Source: Prevotella sp.
Lineage (GTDB): Bacteria; Bacteroidota; Bacteroidia; Bacteroidales; Bacteroidaceae
Direction of reading: 5' to 3'
Assembly: GCA_022511045.1 (NCBI GenBank)
Contig: JAFLSF010000010.1
Location: forward strand, 1-50,634
DNA: 50,634 nt
Below are positions 34,086 to 42,280 of this stretch, in pieces. How positions within the stretch are numbered: position 1 is the stretch's first letter; each line of letters starts with the position of its first letter. The translations under genes and the position numbers were made by a program. The notes under the pieces are model-generated. The model was not told the origin of the DNA. It made no database searches and saw only the letters and a list, made by a program, of their open reading frames with translations.

Positions 34086-37000
34086 CTATCCTTTCAGAAT
34101 CTGAGAGCATAACAAGATAGCTTCTTCGATAGTAGGTATTTCCGTAATGACCATTGAACGCTTGCCATTTACCTCACGGAATTGACAACGGCGCGGATTC
34201 TGCGCTACAAATGTGAGAATCTGGTCGAAAACTGCGCTCTGGTAGAAAGGACTATCATTTTGAGAAACAAAGTAGAGCGTCATGCGATGCTGTTTCAGCA
34301 TAATCTTCTCACAACCCAGCAATTTACCAATCCTACGGAGAGGCACGACACGCATTAGTTCCTCGCCGCAATGGGGCACAGCACCAAAACGGTCTATCAA
34401 GCGGGTGCGGTAGGCTGCTAACTGTTCGTCTGTCTGTAAGCTATCAAGTTCACGATAAAGTAACATGCGTTCTGAGTCGCTGGGTACATATTGGTCTGGG
34501 AAATAAAGCTCAAGGTCACTTTCAAGAGTACAATCAGAAACAAATCCACCTTCATTTACTCCCCAAGAAAGAGAAGTTTGCTTATTTTTACGGGCAGAAC
34601 CATTCAAGGCATCTTCCTTTGAGGTATCAGGTTCCTCATTACGAAGTTCCACTACGGCTTGCTGAAGTATTTTGACGTAAGTCTCATAGCCTAAATCGGC
34701 AATAAAGCCCGACTGTTCGGCACCTAATAAATTTCCAGCGCCACGAATATCAAGGTCTTGCATAGCAATATGGATGCCACTACCCAAGTCACTAAAGTTT
34801 GCCAATGCTTCCAGACGTCGGCGACTTTCTATCGGTAAGTCGGCCAAAGGAGGTGCTAACAAATAGCAGAAGGCCTTTCTATTGCCGCGTCCTACACGAC
34901 CTCGCATCTGGTGCAAGTCTGAGAGCCCAAAGTGCTGCGCGCCGTTGATAATGATAGTGTTGGCATTAGGGATGTCAATACCGTTCTCTACGATAGTTGT
35001 CGAGAGCAACACATCATAATCGTAGTTGATGAAGTCAAAGATAATCTTCTCTAATTCATCGGGCTTCATCTGTCCATGACCAATAGCAACACGGGCATCG
35101 GGAACATATTTCTGTATTACCTCCTTCAAACGCAATAAGTCATTGATGCGAGGATTGACAAAATACACTTGCCCATTACGCGACATCTCGAAGTTAATAG
35201 CATCAGCTATGATTTCTGTACCAAAAATATGTATCTCCGTCTGGATTGGATAACGGTTAGGGGGCGGTGTCTGAATGATACTCAAGTCTCGGGCTCCAAC
35301 CAGCGAGAACTGGAGCGTTCGCGGAATGGGCGTTGCTGACATCGTCAGCGTGTCAACGTTGGTTTTCATCTGGCGCAACTTCTCTTTCGTAGAGACTCCA
35401 AACTTTTGCTCCTCGTCAATGATAAGCAGTCCCAAGTCCTTAAACTTGACCGTCTTTCCGATGAGCTTATGCGTACCTATCAAAATATCAATCTTTCCCT
35501 CGGCAAGGTCCTTCAAGATAGCCGATGTTTGTTTCGTCGTGCGGGCTCTGGAGAGGTAGTCCACCCGAACGGGCAAATCCTTCAAACGGCTGGAGAATGT
35601 CTGGTAGTGCTGATAAGCCAATACGGTCGTTGGCACCAAAACGGCTACTTGCTTCGAGTCGCAAGCAGCTTTGAAGGCCGCTCGAACAGCCACTTCCGTC
35701 TTACCGAAACCAACGTCGCCACACACCAAACGGTCCATAGGCTGTGCTTTCTCCATATCAGCCTTTACGTCGTTAGTAGCTTTTAACTGGTCGGGCGTAT
35801 CTTCATAAAGGAACGAAGCCTCCAGCTCATGCTGCATAAAGGTATCAGCTGAGAAAGCAAAGCCTCGCTCACGCCGACGGGCAGCATAGAGTTTGATAAG
35901 GTCGCGGGCTATATCTTTCAGCTTGCTCTTGGTGCGCTCTTTCATACGTTCCCACTGGCCCGTTCCCAGATGCGACAGACGGGGTGCCTGCCCACCATCT
36001 TGCGCCTTGTACTTCGACACCTTATATAAAGAATGTATGGAAACATAGATGGCTCCCCCACCCTCGTAGATGATTTTTATCATCTCCTGATAGCTGGCCT
36101 GGTTGGCAGTTCCCGTCTGTATCGGCATTCTAACCAGTCCGCCAAACTTACCAATACCATGATCTATATGCACCACATAATCGCCCACCTCAAACTGCTG
36201 AATCTCCTTTAGCGTCAACGCCACTTTGCCTGAACGGGCTTTGTCTGAGCGTAAGCTATATTTGTGGAAACGGTCAAATATCTGATGGTCAGTAAAGACA
36301 CATATCTTTAAGTCGTTGTCTGCAAAACCCTCGTGCAGGGTTTTCTCGATAGGAGCAAAAACTATTCTGTCTGCTTTTCGTTGGGGCTCCTCTCCTCCAA
36401 AAATATCTTTCAGTCGCTCCAACTGCTTAGGACTGTCGGCTAAAATGCAAAGTTGATAGCCGTCGGCAAGATATTGTACCAAAGCCTGTTCTAACAACTC
36501 AAAGTTTTTATGGAATTGCGGCTGCGGCGAGACGTGAAAAGCAATAGTGCTCTCTCCTTGTTCCCGTCGACTGGAGGCCGCCCCCATCTCTATGCGTCGA
36601 AAGTTTACGGCATCCCGTGTAAACTGCTGGCCACTGATGAGCTGCATCTCTTTCTTCATCTCCAGCATGATGTCTTTTTGCTCCTGCTCAGTTGCTCCCT
36701 CCAGACGCTCTACGGCTGCCTGTTTTGAGAAGCCATCCTTGTAGATGCGGTCTATAGCATCACGCACATAAAGATAGTCCTTAAACACCAACGTACTATT
36801 CTCCGGCAAGAACGAGAGGAACGCCACCTTTTCTTCCGTAGCAGCCATCTCTGGGACGATGGTTGCTTGCTCACACTTGCCTTTCGACAATTGCGTCTCC
36901 ACCTCAAAAGTACGAATGGAGTCAATATCATCGCCGAAAAGGTCGACACGAAAAGGCAACTCACTGCTAAAGCTATAGACATCCAAGATACTGCCACGCA

Positions 37001-37565
37001 GCGAAAACTGACCAGGTTCATATACATAGTCAACCTCCCTAAACCCTAAGTCGCGTAATGCCTGTACCGTAGCATCGGCATCAATGGTGTCACCTCTATG
37101 TAATACTAAGGTGCGGTCGTCAAGCATCTTTTTCGAGACCACAAGTTCGGCAATTGCTTCGGGACAAGTAACAATATAGAGGGGGGAGGAGGACGAAGGC
37201 CCTTGCCCCGATAGTCGTGCCAGCACTTCAGTACGCAATATCTCATTGGCCGCATCACGCTGGGCATACTTGATAGCACGACGATAGCTGGACGGAAAGA
37301 ACAGCACTTGCTTGTCACCCAACAACTGTACAAGGTCATGATAGAAATAGCCAGCCTCGTCGGCATCTTGCAAGACGAATACAAATGTCCCCAAACGTCT
37401 TTTTGGTGCAGGCAAGTTCCACAACGCCGCAAACAACATCGGAGCGGAAGAACACACTAAACCCTCGAGGAAAACAGTCTTTACCGACTTTTTCCCCAAG
37501 GCATCTGCCAGCGCTCCAACCTGAGGTAGCACTGCGTATCTTTTCAGTAAGTCTTGTATCGTCAT
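34086..37565 (-). CDS. mfd: Transcription-repair coupling factor
   Basis: Mfd removes RNA polymerase stalled at DNA damage and recruits UvrA. From ATG 37565 the product is 1159 residues, normal for the family. In order: a UvrB-like N-terminal part; the polymerase-interacting CarD-like domain (FEVGDYVVHIDHGIGKFGGL); the translocase motor with Walker A GDVGFGKTEVAVRAAF and Walker B DEEQKFG; motif VI MRGRVGRGNRKAFCYLL; and the C-terminal TRCF domain. The frame continues upstream to 37928 through the promoter box at 37580-37587 and across the divergent glycosyltransferase gene, so that extension is not real. It is transcribed alone, convergent with the pectate lyase gene. Confidence 0.97.
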   Translation of the reverse strand: MTIQDLLKRYAVLPQVGALADALGKKSVKTVFLEGLVCSSAPMLFAALWNLPAPKRRLGTFVFVLQDADEAGYFYHDLVQLLGDKQVLFFPSSYRRAIKYAQRDAANEILRTEVLARLSGQGPSSSSPLYIVTCPEAIAELVVSKKMLDDRTLVLHRGDTIDADATVQALRDLGFREVDYVYEPGQFSLRGSILDVYSFSSELPFRVDLFGDDIDSIRTFEVETQLSKGKCEQATIVPEMAATEEKVAFLSFLPENSTLVFKDYLYVRDAIDRIYKDGFSKQAAVERLEGATEQEQKDIMLEMKKEMQLISGQQFTRDAVNFRRIEMGAASSRREQGESTIAFHVSPQPQFHKNFELLEQALVQYLADGYQLCILADSPKQLERLKDIFGGEEPQRKADRIVFAPIEKTLHEGFADNDLKICVFTDHQIFDRFHKYSLRSDKARSGKVALTLKEIQQFEVGDYVVHIDHGIGKFGGLVRMPIQTGTANQASYQEMIKIIYEGGGAIYVSIHSLYKVSKYKAQDGGQAPRLSHLGTGQWERMKERTKSKLKDIARDLIKLYAARRRERGFAFSADTFMQHELEASFLYEDTPDQLKATNDVKADMEKAQPMDRLVCGDVGFGKTEVAVRAAFKAACDSKQVAVLVPTTVLAYQHYQTFSSRLKDLPVRVDYLSRARTTKQTSAILKDLAEGKIDILIGTHKLIGKTVKFKDLGLLIIDEEQKFGVSTKEKLRQMKTNVDTLTMSATPIPRTLQFSLVGARDLSIIQTPPPNRYPIQTEIHIFGTEIIADAINFEMSRNGQVYFVNPRINDLLRLKEVIQKYVPDARVAIGHGQMKPDELEKIIFDFINYDYDVLLSTTIVENGIDIPNANTIIINGAQHFGLSDLHQMRGRVGRGNRKAFCYLLAPPLADLPIESRRRLEALANFSDLGSGIHIAMQDLDIRGAGNLLGAEQSGFIADLGYETYVKILQQAVVELRNEEPDTSKEDALNGSARKNKQTSLSWGVNEGGFVSDCTLESDLELYFPDQYVPSDSERMLLYRELDSLQTDEQLAAYRTRLIDRFGAVPHCGEELMRVVPLRRIGKLLGCEKIMLKQHRMTLYFVSQNDSPFYQSAVFDQILTFVAQNPRRCQFREVNGKRSMVITEIPTIEEAILLCSQILKG

Positions 37566-37579
37566 ACGATTTGCGGGTG

Positions 37580-37587
37580 CAAAGGTA
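37580..37587 (-). promoter_or_regulatory. mfd promoter (-7 box TACCTTTG)
   Basis: Exact match on the minus strand with TTG at 37608-37610 (20-bp spacing) as -33. It places the mRNA start near 37576 and supports ATG 37565. Confidence 0.8.
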
Positions 37588-37659
37588 CTACTTTTTCCTG
37601 ATACCACCAAGTCCCCCCAAGCTTCTATGGCAGCGCAGCAGAATATTTGAGAGAAAAAA

Positions 37660-37690
37660 TTTGCTATTTCCAGAAAAAGCACTATCTTTG
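37660..37690 (+). promoter_or_regulatory. Glycosyltransferase promoter (TTTG, 19 bp, TATCTTTG)
   Basis: TTTG at 37660-37663 and TATCTTTG at 37683-37690, spaced 19 bp. It gives a leader of about 22 bases before ATG 37717. Confidence 0.85.
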
Positions 37691-37716
37691 CAATCCAAAT
37701 ACCAAACATAAACCCT

Positions 37717-38469
37717 ATGCACCAGAGCGACAGCATTGTCATTATCCCCACGTATAACGAGAAAGAGAATATTGAGCAAATTATCCGAGCCGTGTTTGGA
37801 CTGGAGAAGTGTTTCCATATTCTCATCATTGACGACGGCTCACCCGACGGAACGGCAGCTATCGTCAAGAATATGATGGCACAAGAGGAGTTTAGCGACC
37901 GTCTCTTTCTCATTGAGCGTAGCGGCAAACTTGGTTTGGGAACAGCCTACATCACAGGCTTCAAGTGGGCACTAGAACGTACATACGACTACGTCTTTGA
38001 GATGGATGCCGACTTTAGCCACGACCCCAACGATTTGCCTCGCCTCTATTCTGCTTGTGCCGACGAGGGTTACGACGTTGCAATCGGTAGTCGTTATATC
38101 AGTGGTGTCAATGTTGTCAATTGGCCTATGGGGCGCGTACTGATGTCCTACTTTGCCTCGAAGTATGTCCGCATAGTCACAGGCTTTAAAGTCCACGACA
38201 CGACAGCAGGCTTTAAGTGTTATCGCCGCCGTGTATTGAAAACCATCGAGCTGGATAAGATACGCTTTAAAGGCTACGCCTTCCAGATAGAGATGAAATT
38301 CACGGCCTATAAGATAGGCTTTAAGATTAAGGAAGTTCCCGTCATCTTCGTCAACCGCCGCGAGGGCGTCTCCAAGATGTCTGGCGGCATCTTCGGCGAA
38401 GCCTTCTTTGGTGTGATGCGACTCCGCTGGGACGGCTGGACCCGCAAATACCCAAAGATAGTGGAGTAA
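37717..38469 (+). CDS. Polyprenol-phosphate mannosyltransferase-type GT2 glycosyltransferase
   Basis: The 250-residue soluble GT2 enzyme resembles dolichol-phosphate mannose synthase (DPM1), which transfers a sugar from a nucleotide donor to a polyprenyl phosphate. Key segments are IVIIPTYNEKENIEQII, the donor-site ILIIDDGSPDGTA, EMDADFSHDP (DxD-like metal site) and GSRYISGVNVVNWP. The C-terminal FVNRREGVSKMSGGIFGEAF contains the conserved R-x-x-G-x-SKMSG motif. No C-terminal membrane segments are present. A decayed copy of the last 33 codons lies about 1.1 kb downstream at 39502-39600, suggesting the region between has been duplicated or inserted. The sugar donor is inferred, not proven. Confidence 0.92.
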   Translation: MHQSDSIVIIPTYNEKENIEQIIRAVFGLEKCFHILIIDDGSPDGTAAIVKNMMAQEEFSDRLFLIERSGKLGLGTAYITGFKWALERTYDYVFEMDADFSHDPNDLPRLYSACADEGYDVAIGSRYISGVNVVNWPMGRVLMSYFASKYVRIVTGFKVHDTTAGFKCYRRRVLKTIELDKIRFKGYAFQIEMKFTAYKIGFKIKEVPVIFVNRREGVSKMSGGIFGEAFFGVMRLRWDGWTRKYPKIVE

Positions 38470-38545
38470 ATGATCGTTTATTCTTCATTTCTCCATCCAA
38501 AGCGGTCAAATAAAGAGTGTCTATTAGGGAATTGTAACCTTAATC

Positions 38546-38971
38546 TCACTTTCCAGCCAACAATAAACTGAGGAATTCCCTTAGCTTTATAACTAAAAGT
38601 TCGGGGAAAGGTGTTGCTCTCAACACATCAAAATGCTTGTCGTCAGATACAATATAAGTTGCATTAGCGGCAAAAGCACAATCCACAAATTTATCGTCAT
38701 CATGGTCAGCTTCTATTAGATGAAATTTAAAATGCGGTGTAATAAATAGTACATTCCTACTTTTCAATAATAGATTAACTACATTACGTGCAACTACAGC
38801 CGTTGTCTTTTGCTCTATAACCTCTTGATATTCTTCCAGTATTTCATTTGAGACACATAGTATATACTTTCCTGCTTGAATTCCCAACCATACAGGAAAA
38901 TACTCACTATGGCGCGACAAAGAAGCGACAAGACAATTAGTGTCAAGAACTATGCGTCTTTTATCAGACAT
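38546..38971 (-). CDS. PIN-domain toxin-like ribonuclease
   Basis: A 141-residue protein of the 'putative toxin-antitoxin system toxin component, PIN family' type (TIGR00305-like). The acidic residues expected in the metal-dependent active site are present: Asp10 in VLDTNCLV, Glu43 in SNEILEEY, Asp97 in DKFVDCAFAANA and Asp110 in YIVSDDKHF. PIN toxins cleave RNA. It overlaps the upstream small gene by 8 bases, the standard antitoxin-toxin arrangement, and depends on that gene's promoter. The RNA target is unknown. Confidence 0.9.
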   Translation of the reverse strand: MSDKRRIVLDTNCLVASLSRHSEYFPVWLGIQAGKYILCVSNEILEEYQEVIEQKTTAVVARNVVNLLLKSRNVLFITPHFKFHLIEADHDDDKFVDCAFAANATYIVSDDKHFDVLRATPFPELLVIKLREFLSLLLAGK

Positions 38972-39188
38972 TATATGGTGTTCTAAGGTGTTCTTGCAGC
39001 GTTTCCTCTATTTTCTCATGGCTCCATTTGCCTTCATTCCATAAACGTTCCATCTCCTCGTCCACCTTACGAGCATAATACTGACAGACTAAATCGTCAA
39101 GTTCCTTCACTTCTTCCTCTTTGGTAAAATGCGCCAATAGACGAAGAAAATTCATTTGTGCCTGATTCAACCCTGCGTTCTGTACCAT
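38964..39188 (-). CDS. Probable antitoxin partner of the PIN toxin
   Basis: From ATG 39188 the product is 74 residues and begins MVQNAGLNQAQMNFLRLLAH. It is acidic and helical, with a C-terminal half rich in Glu that could wrap the toxin (EEMERLWNEGKWSHEKIEET). No clear ribbon-helix-helix or AbrB fold is recognisable, so the assignment rests on the 8-base overlap with the PIN gene. A TTG at 39218 in the same frame lies within the promoter box TATATTTG (39216-39223) and is excluded. Confidence 0.8.
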   Translation of the reverse strand: MVQNAGLNQAQMNFLRLLAHFTKEEEVKELDDLVCQYYARKVDEEMERLWNEGKWSHEKIEETLQEHLRTPYNV

Positions 39189-39215
39189 ACTTTCAAATTT
39201 AACCGTTTTCGTTTG

Positions 39216-39223
39216 CAAATATA
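39216..39223 (-). promoter_or_regulatory. Toxin-antitoxin promoter (-7 box TATATTTG)
   Basis: Minus strand TATATTTG fits TAnnTTTG, 28 bases before the antitoxin ATG at 39188. The phased 16-bp repeats lie 114-235 bases further upstream. Confidence 0.65.
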
Positions 39224-39330
39224 CAACTTTTTACGAAATTTCTTCGCCTTTTGCCCGAAAAACAACAGAAAATTTAAATGCGTACTCTGACTATAGACAA
39301 TTTGGACAGCGACATATACAGCTAGAAGAA

Positions 39331-39452
39331 TTGTAAAACGCGATATTTTACAAGAAAACAACCACTCAGACTGCGTTATTTTACAGATTTTGCGCTTTCT
39401 AACTGCGTTATTTTACAAAAAATACACTACTTAGACTGCGTTATTTTACAGA
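39331..39452. repeat. Four helically phased copies of a 16-bp motif (ACTGCGTTATTTTACA)
   Basis: Three exact copies of ACTGCGTTATTTTACA lie at 39370-39385, 39402-39417 and 39435-39450. A degenerate fourth is at 39337-39352 (13 of 16 identical). Starts are 33, 32 and 33 bp apart, about three DNA turns. The degenerate copy also forms an inverted repeat TTGTAAAA/TTTTACAA with a 7-bp centre. The cluster lies upstream of the toxin-antitoxin promoter and could be an operator or an element end. Confidence 0.88.
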
Positions 39453-39501
39453 TAATCATGCTGCAGGATTAGCAAAGAACAGTATAAAGGGGAGTATAAC
39501 T

Positions 39502-39600
39502 TGGGAGATTTACGACGCTATTTGCTGTGAGACATTCTTTGGTGTGATACGCTTCCACTATAAATGTAGGACTCGCTGAAATAATAAGATAGTAAAATAA
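39502..39600 (+). pseudogene. Decayed 3'-end copy of the GT2 glycosyltransferase gene
   Basis: Thirty-three codons read in register with the last codons of the gene at 37717-38469. The copy reads ETFFGVIRFHYKCRTR, an internal TGA (39577-39579), NNKIV and K before TAA, against EAFFGVMRLRWDGWTR, KYPKIV and E. The internal stop and many substitutions mark it as non-functional. Similarity weakens upstream of about 39520 and nothing earlier was recognised. It converges on the lipoprotein operon. Confidence 0.8.
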
Positions 39601-39602
39601 TC

Positions 39603-39642
39603 AGCACCCATTTACTATATTTATACATAGCTAATGGGTGCT
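39603..39642. terminator. Bidirectional terminator-like hairpin
   Basis: A 10-bp perfect stem (AGCACCCATT at 39603-39612, AATGGGTGCT at 39633-39642) with a 20-base AT-rich loop. It lies immediately after the pseudogene and about 40 bases beyond the end of the minus-strand lipoprotein operon. The long loop and lack of a T run lower confidence. Confidence 0.55.
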
Positions 39643-39684
39643 AATTGGCAGAACGTTAAGCTCTTTACTATCTATAGTATTTTG

Positions 39685-40365
39685 TCATTTAACTGTAGCC
39701 TCTATGTAGCTTTTTCCTGCTGCTTGATTTTGATCTTTGCCATACATAGTTCCATATTGACCTTCTGGCATATCACTTAACACATAAACTGTACACCTAC
39801 GGCCAGCGACCACCTTGTCCGTTGCTGCTGTACTGATTGCGGTAGCTGCCATGTTCATTAAACTACCTAAAAGGCCACCACCTCCTGTATTGACACTGGT
39901 ATCTACGCTAATTAGTCCTTCTCTCTGATACAACGTTTCTCCTGTCTTAGTAGAACGTAGAATATATTCTACACCTGCCGTAAGTGTGCCACCAACTTTG
40001 TTTCGTTTCCAAGATTTTACTATTGTAAACATTGCTGCATCAGCCCCTAGTACATTACGGAATTGCATGAGATCTCCTTCAATAAATTGCTCCGCATCAT
40101 AAGCACTCTCAGACTGGAACATTTCCATAGTCATCATAGGCGAATACACATAATATCCCTTTTCACAAAGCGGGGCATAAAGCGTTGTATAGAAAAAATC
40201 CTTTGCCTCAACATGATTTGTCTGGTTGATTGGAGGCATTACTACTATTGCAAGGGGCTTTTCCTCATACATCTTAGGATATTGTGTTCCTCGCGTTAGT
40301 TTCTGTTGCTGTGCACATGATGACATTAACAATACCACCAAACTAAGAATATAATACTTTTTCAT
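39685..40365 (-). CDS. DUF799 (GNA1162-like) lipoprotein
   Basis: A 226-residue lipoprotein with lipobox MSSC (Cys17). The DUF799 domain is recognised by the PLAIVVMPPINQTNHVEAKD segment, LYAPLCEKGYYVYSP and ADAAMFTIVKSWKRN. A glycine-rich segment (NTGGGGLLGSLMNMAATAIS) precedes the C-terminus. The structure of the Neisseria member resembles a periplasmic TolB-like domain; the function is unknown. It is the last gene of a four-gene operon with CsgG-like and DUF4810 proteins and overlaps the DUF4810 gene by four bases. This set is known in other Gram-negative bacteria and is assumed to form an outer-membrane-linked complex. Confidence 0.88.
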   Translation of the reverse strand: MKKYYILSLVVLLMSSCAQQQKLTRGTQYPKMYEEKPLAIVVMPPINQTNHVEAKDFFYTTLYAPLCEKGYYVYSPMMTMEMFQSESAYDAEQFIEGDLMQFRNVLGADAAMFTIVKSWKRNKVGGTLTAGVEYILRSTKTGETLYQREGLISVDTSVNTGGGGLLGSLMNMAATAISTAATDKVVAGRRCTVYVLSDMPEGQYGTMYGKDQNQAAGKSYIEATVK

Positions 40366-40706
40366 TTTTCTAACTGTTTAATGATTCTTGAAATAAATTT
40401 TTCGGACTCAGGGTAAGCCTGTATTTCGGCTTGAAGAAGAGCTAATCCTTCTTCTTTCTTTCCTGCTTTATAAAGCAGGAAACCGTATTCAGCATTTACA
40501 CCAGGCGGAACAGTTTTTCTTATACCATTCTGTTTCTTAATTACTTTTTCATACTGAACCATAGCCTTTTTTAAAGTCTCCTCAGTTCCGCGCTTAGTAT
40601 ATGTATAAGATGCATCCTCTGAGTCATACCAAGAATAAAGAGACTGTTGCGTTGAGCATGATGCCATAGCCATCACACACACAATTGAGATGAAGAATTT
40701 TCTCAT
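40362..40706 (-). CDS. DUF4810 lipoprotein
   Basis: A 114-residue lipoprotein with lipobox ASC (Cys17). The family pattern SLYSWYDSEDASYTYTKRGT opens the mature part, followed by a tetratricopeptide-like helical pair (LKKAMVQYEKVIKK; PPGVNAEYGFLLYKAGKKEE) and the ending FISRIIKQLEK. It overlaps both neighbours by four bases, so the operon is tightly coupled. A scaffold role for the CsgG/DUF799 partners is an inference from constant co-occurrence. Confidence 0.88.
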   Translation of the reverse strand: MRKFFISIVCVMAMASCSTQQSLYSWYDSEDASYTYTKRGTEETLKKAMVQYEKVIKKQNGIRKTVPPGVNAEYGFLLYKAGKKEEGLALLQAEIQAYPESEKFISRIIKQLEK

Positions 40707-41050
40707 GGCAAATTGATAATTTTAGTTTGTTGACTTGATAAAAATAATTGTTTACTATATATAACTTTCCCGTTGAATTTAACAGTAATACTGCGATGTC
40801 CTGTAGCAACTCCATATTGTACGCCTTTTCTATTTGCTGTTTTAGGCTTTACCACTTTGGCATCAAATGTGGTATTATCAACTGTCACCTGTACAGGGCG
40901 AGATCCATTCCCATAAGTTCCCAATGGGCCTACAAATACAAGATATGCCATATCCTCTTTTCCACTCTGTTGTGCAACAGGATAATTTGCTTTACAACTA
41001 ACCATCAAAGATGCTAAAGCACAAACGAAAATAATTATCTTTGTTTTCAT
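40703..41050 (-). CDS. Small lipoprotein of unknown family in the CsgG operon
   Basis: A 115-residue lipoprotein with lipobox MVSC (Cys19). The mature part is predicted beta-rich: VFVGPLGTYGNGSRPVQVTV, then GHRSITVKFNGKVIYSKQ and a final TKIINLP. I do not recognise the family; it looks like a small beta-sandwich similar to PEGA-type domains. It lies between the CsgG-like gene (4-base gap) and the DUF4810 gene (4-base overlap), so it probably joins the same complex. The usual operon I know of has three genes, so this may be a Bacteroidota addition. Confidence 0.75.
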   Translation of the reverse strand: MKTKIIIFVCALASLMVSCKANYPVAQQSGKEDMAYLVFVGPLGTYGNGSRPVQVTVDNTTFDAKVVKPKTANRKGVQYGVATGHRSITVKFNGKVIYSKQLFLSSQQTKIINLP

Positions 41051-41054
41051 AATA

Positions 41055-41987
41055 CTATTTAATTTCTTCTATAATGTAATCTGCCAAAATGTCGGCATTG
41101 ATATTTACCCCATTACCTGTAAAGGACACATAAGAGTATTCGGTTTCTGGTGTATCACCAGCAGTGTCTACAACGGTTACACTCCCTATTACCTTGCCAG
41201 GGAGTTCTATCATTACACCAGTTTGCGGATTCTTTACCTTTTTCCCCTTTATCTTAACATTAAAAACATCTCCAGCTTTGATACCCTGACTTGCACCACC
41301 AGATATTAACTGAGTATCACTATCATATGCCAAGAAATAGGAACGCCAAGGTTTATTAGTACATTTATTGATAATATTCTCCACTAATTGACCTATAGCC
41401 TCAGATATTGCCTTGTCACTCAATGTAGCATCATATCCTGCACGTCCCCCAACACCCATTGTTGTCTTAGTTGTCAATTCAGCAGACCCCTTACCTTCGT
41501 CTGAATAAATGATAAGTCCAGTAGATACATCTACAAGACGAATGGCCACAGCAGCCTCTACCGTTTGTGTTTTTACATTAGAAAACACTCCTGATTTTCC
41601 TGTATCTTTACGACCAAATTCAGTAATTGAGCCTATTATCATATAATCCGCACCTATGGTTGCTACGCCATTATCACTTTTCTTGGCCTCCTCCAAGAGT
41701 TTCTCTAAATCACCACGTTCTAATAGCATAAACTTACCTGACGCTGCAAGTTTTGCTGACAAAATATCAAGAGCCTGTTTACCCATAGGATCATTTTCCT
41801 TATCATAGAAAATTCCCTTAGCATACTGCGTTTCATTACTAAAACGTCCAATTGCAACTTTACGCTTAATCACTTTTCCCGTTTCTACAACATCCTGTTG
41901 TACAGGCTCTACTATCTCCACCTTTCTTTGCGCCCATAATAGCGTAGAAAGTGAAAATAGTGTCATTAACAAAATCAATTTCTTCAT
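41055..41987 (-). CDS. CsgG/HfaB-family protein
   Basis: From ATG 41987 the product is 310 residues. A signal peptide ends LSTLLWAQ, with no lipobox cysteine, unlike classical CsgG lipoproteins. The CsgG domain includes KVAIGRFSNETQ, SAKLAASGKFMLLERGDLEK and ADYMIIGSITEFGRKDTG, then AAVAIRLVDVSTGLIIYSDE and a C-terminal extension from about residue 230. CsgG proteins form outer-membrane or periplasmic oligomers; here the partners are DUF4810 and DUF799 lipoproteins rather than curli genes. The TACTTTTG box at 42018-42025 excludes the longer frame to 42032. Confidence 0.9.
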   Translation of the reverse strand: MKKLILLMTLFSLSTLLWAQRKVEIVEPVQQDVVETGKVIKRKVAIGRFSNETQYAKGIFYDKENDPMGKQALDILSAKLAASGKFMLLERGDLEKLLEEAKKSDNGVATIGADYMIIGSITEFGRKDTGKSGVFSNVKTQTVEAAVAIRLVDVSTGLIIYSDEGKGSAELTTKTTMGVGGRAGYDATLSDKAISEAIGQLVENIINKCTNKPWRSYFLAYDSDTQLISGGASQGIKAGDVFNVKIKGKKVKNPQTGVMIELPGKVIGSVTVVDTAGDTPETEYSYVSFTGNGVNINADILADYIIEEIK

Positions 41988-42017
41988 TTGCCTACTATTT
42001 AAAGTTAATAATAAATG

Positions 42018-42025
42018 CAAAAGTA
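42018..42025 (-). promoter_or_regulatory. CsgG-operon promoter (-7 box TACTTTTG)
   Basis: Minus strand TACTTTTG fits TAnnTTTG, 30 bases before ATG 41987. It sits just past the 3' end of the candidate small RNA. Confidence 0.65.
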
Positions 42026-42037
42026 AAGACATAAAGA

Positions 42038-42277
42038 ATGGCGTGGCCGTCCTTATGCACTTACCAAAGGGGCAGACCTAGGAATTGGAACCCCTGCAAC
42101 CTAAATAAGAATGCTACCACGCCAAGCGTGTGCATTGCTTCTTATGGTTGCTTATGGGATATCTGTATCCACCCTTGCTAATAAATCGTACTATTCCAAA
42201 TTGATTTCCTAGGTCTTTTCGGTAAGTGCGAAATAATAGCCAATGCATCATCATTCAGGATTTCTCCCTGATATTGG
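42038..42277 (-). ncRNA. Candidate structured small RNA (about 240 nt), unassigned, possibly 6S-like
   Basis: The minus strand has a near-ideal promoter (42281-42311) followed by a highly structured, non-coding transcript. A 5' hairpin pairs 42273-42277 with 42240-42244 and contains CAGG/CCTG. A long-range helix pairs 42221-42229 with 42057-42065 (GGTAAGTGC/GCACTTACC) and 42206-42216 with 42074-42084 (11 bp). Inside, an arm is closed by GCAACC/GGTTGC (42146-42151 with 42096-42101). The 3' end (42040-42046) can also pair with an apical segment (42117-42123), a possible pseudoknot or switch. RNase P, tmRNA and SRP RNA signatures were not seen. A 6S relative is a guess; the 5' hairpin outside the main helix is unusual for 6S. 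Confidence 0.6.
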
Positions 42278-42280
42278 TTG

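Noticed and set aside
36510..36744. Short plus-strand open frames inside mfd
   Set aside because: They are antisense to conserved mfd codons and have no promoter or domain; they reflect codon composition.
37566..37928. N-terminal extension of Mfd
   Set aside because: It passes through the mfd promoter box and overlaps the divergent glycosyltransferase gene; family proteins begin near the ATG at 37565.
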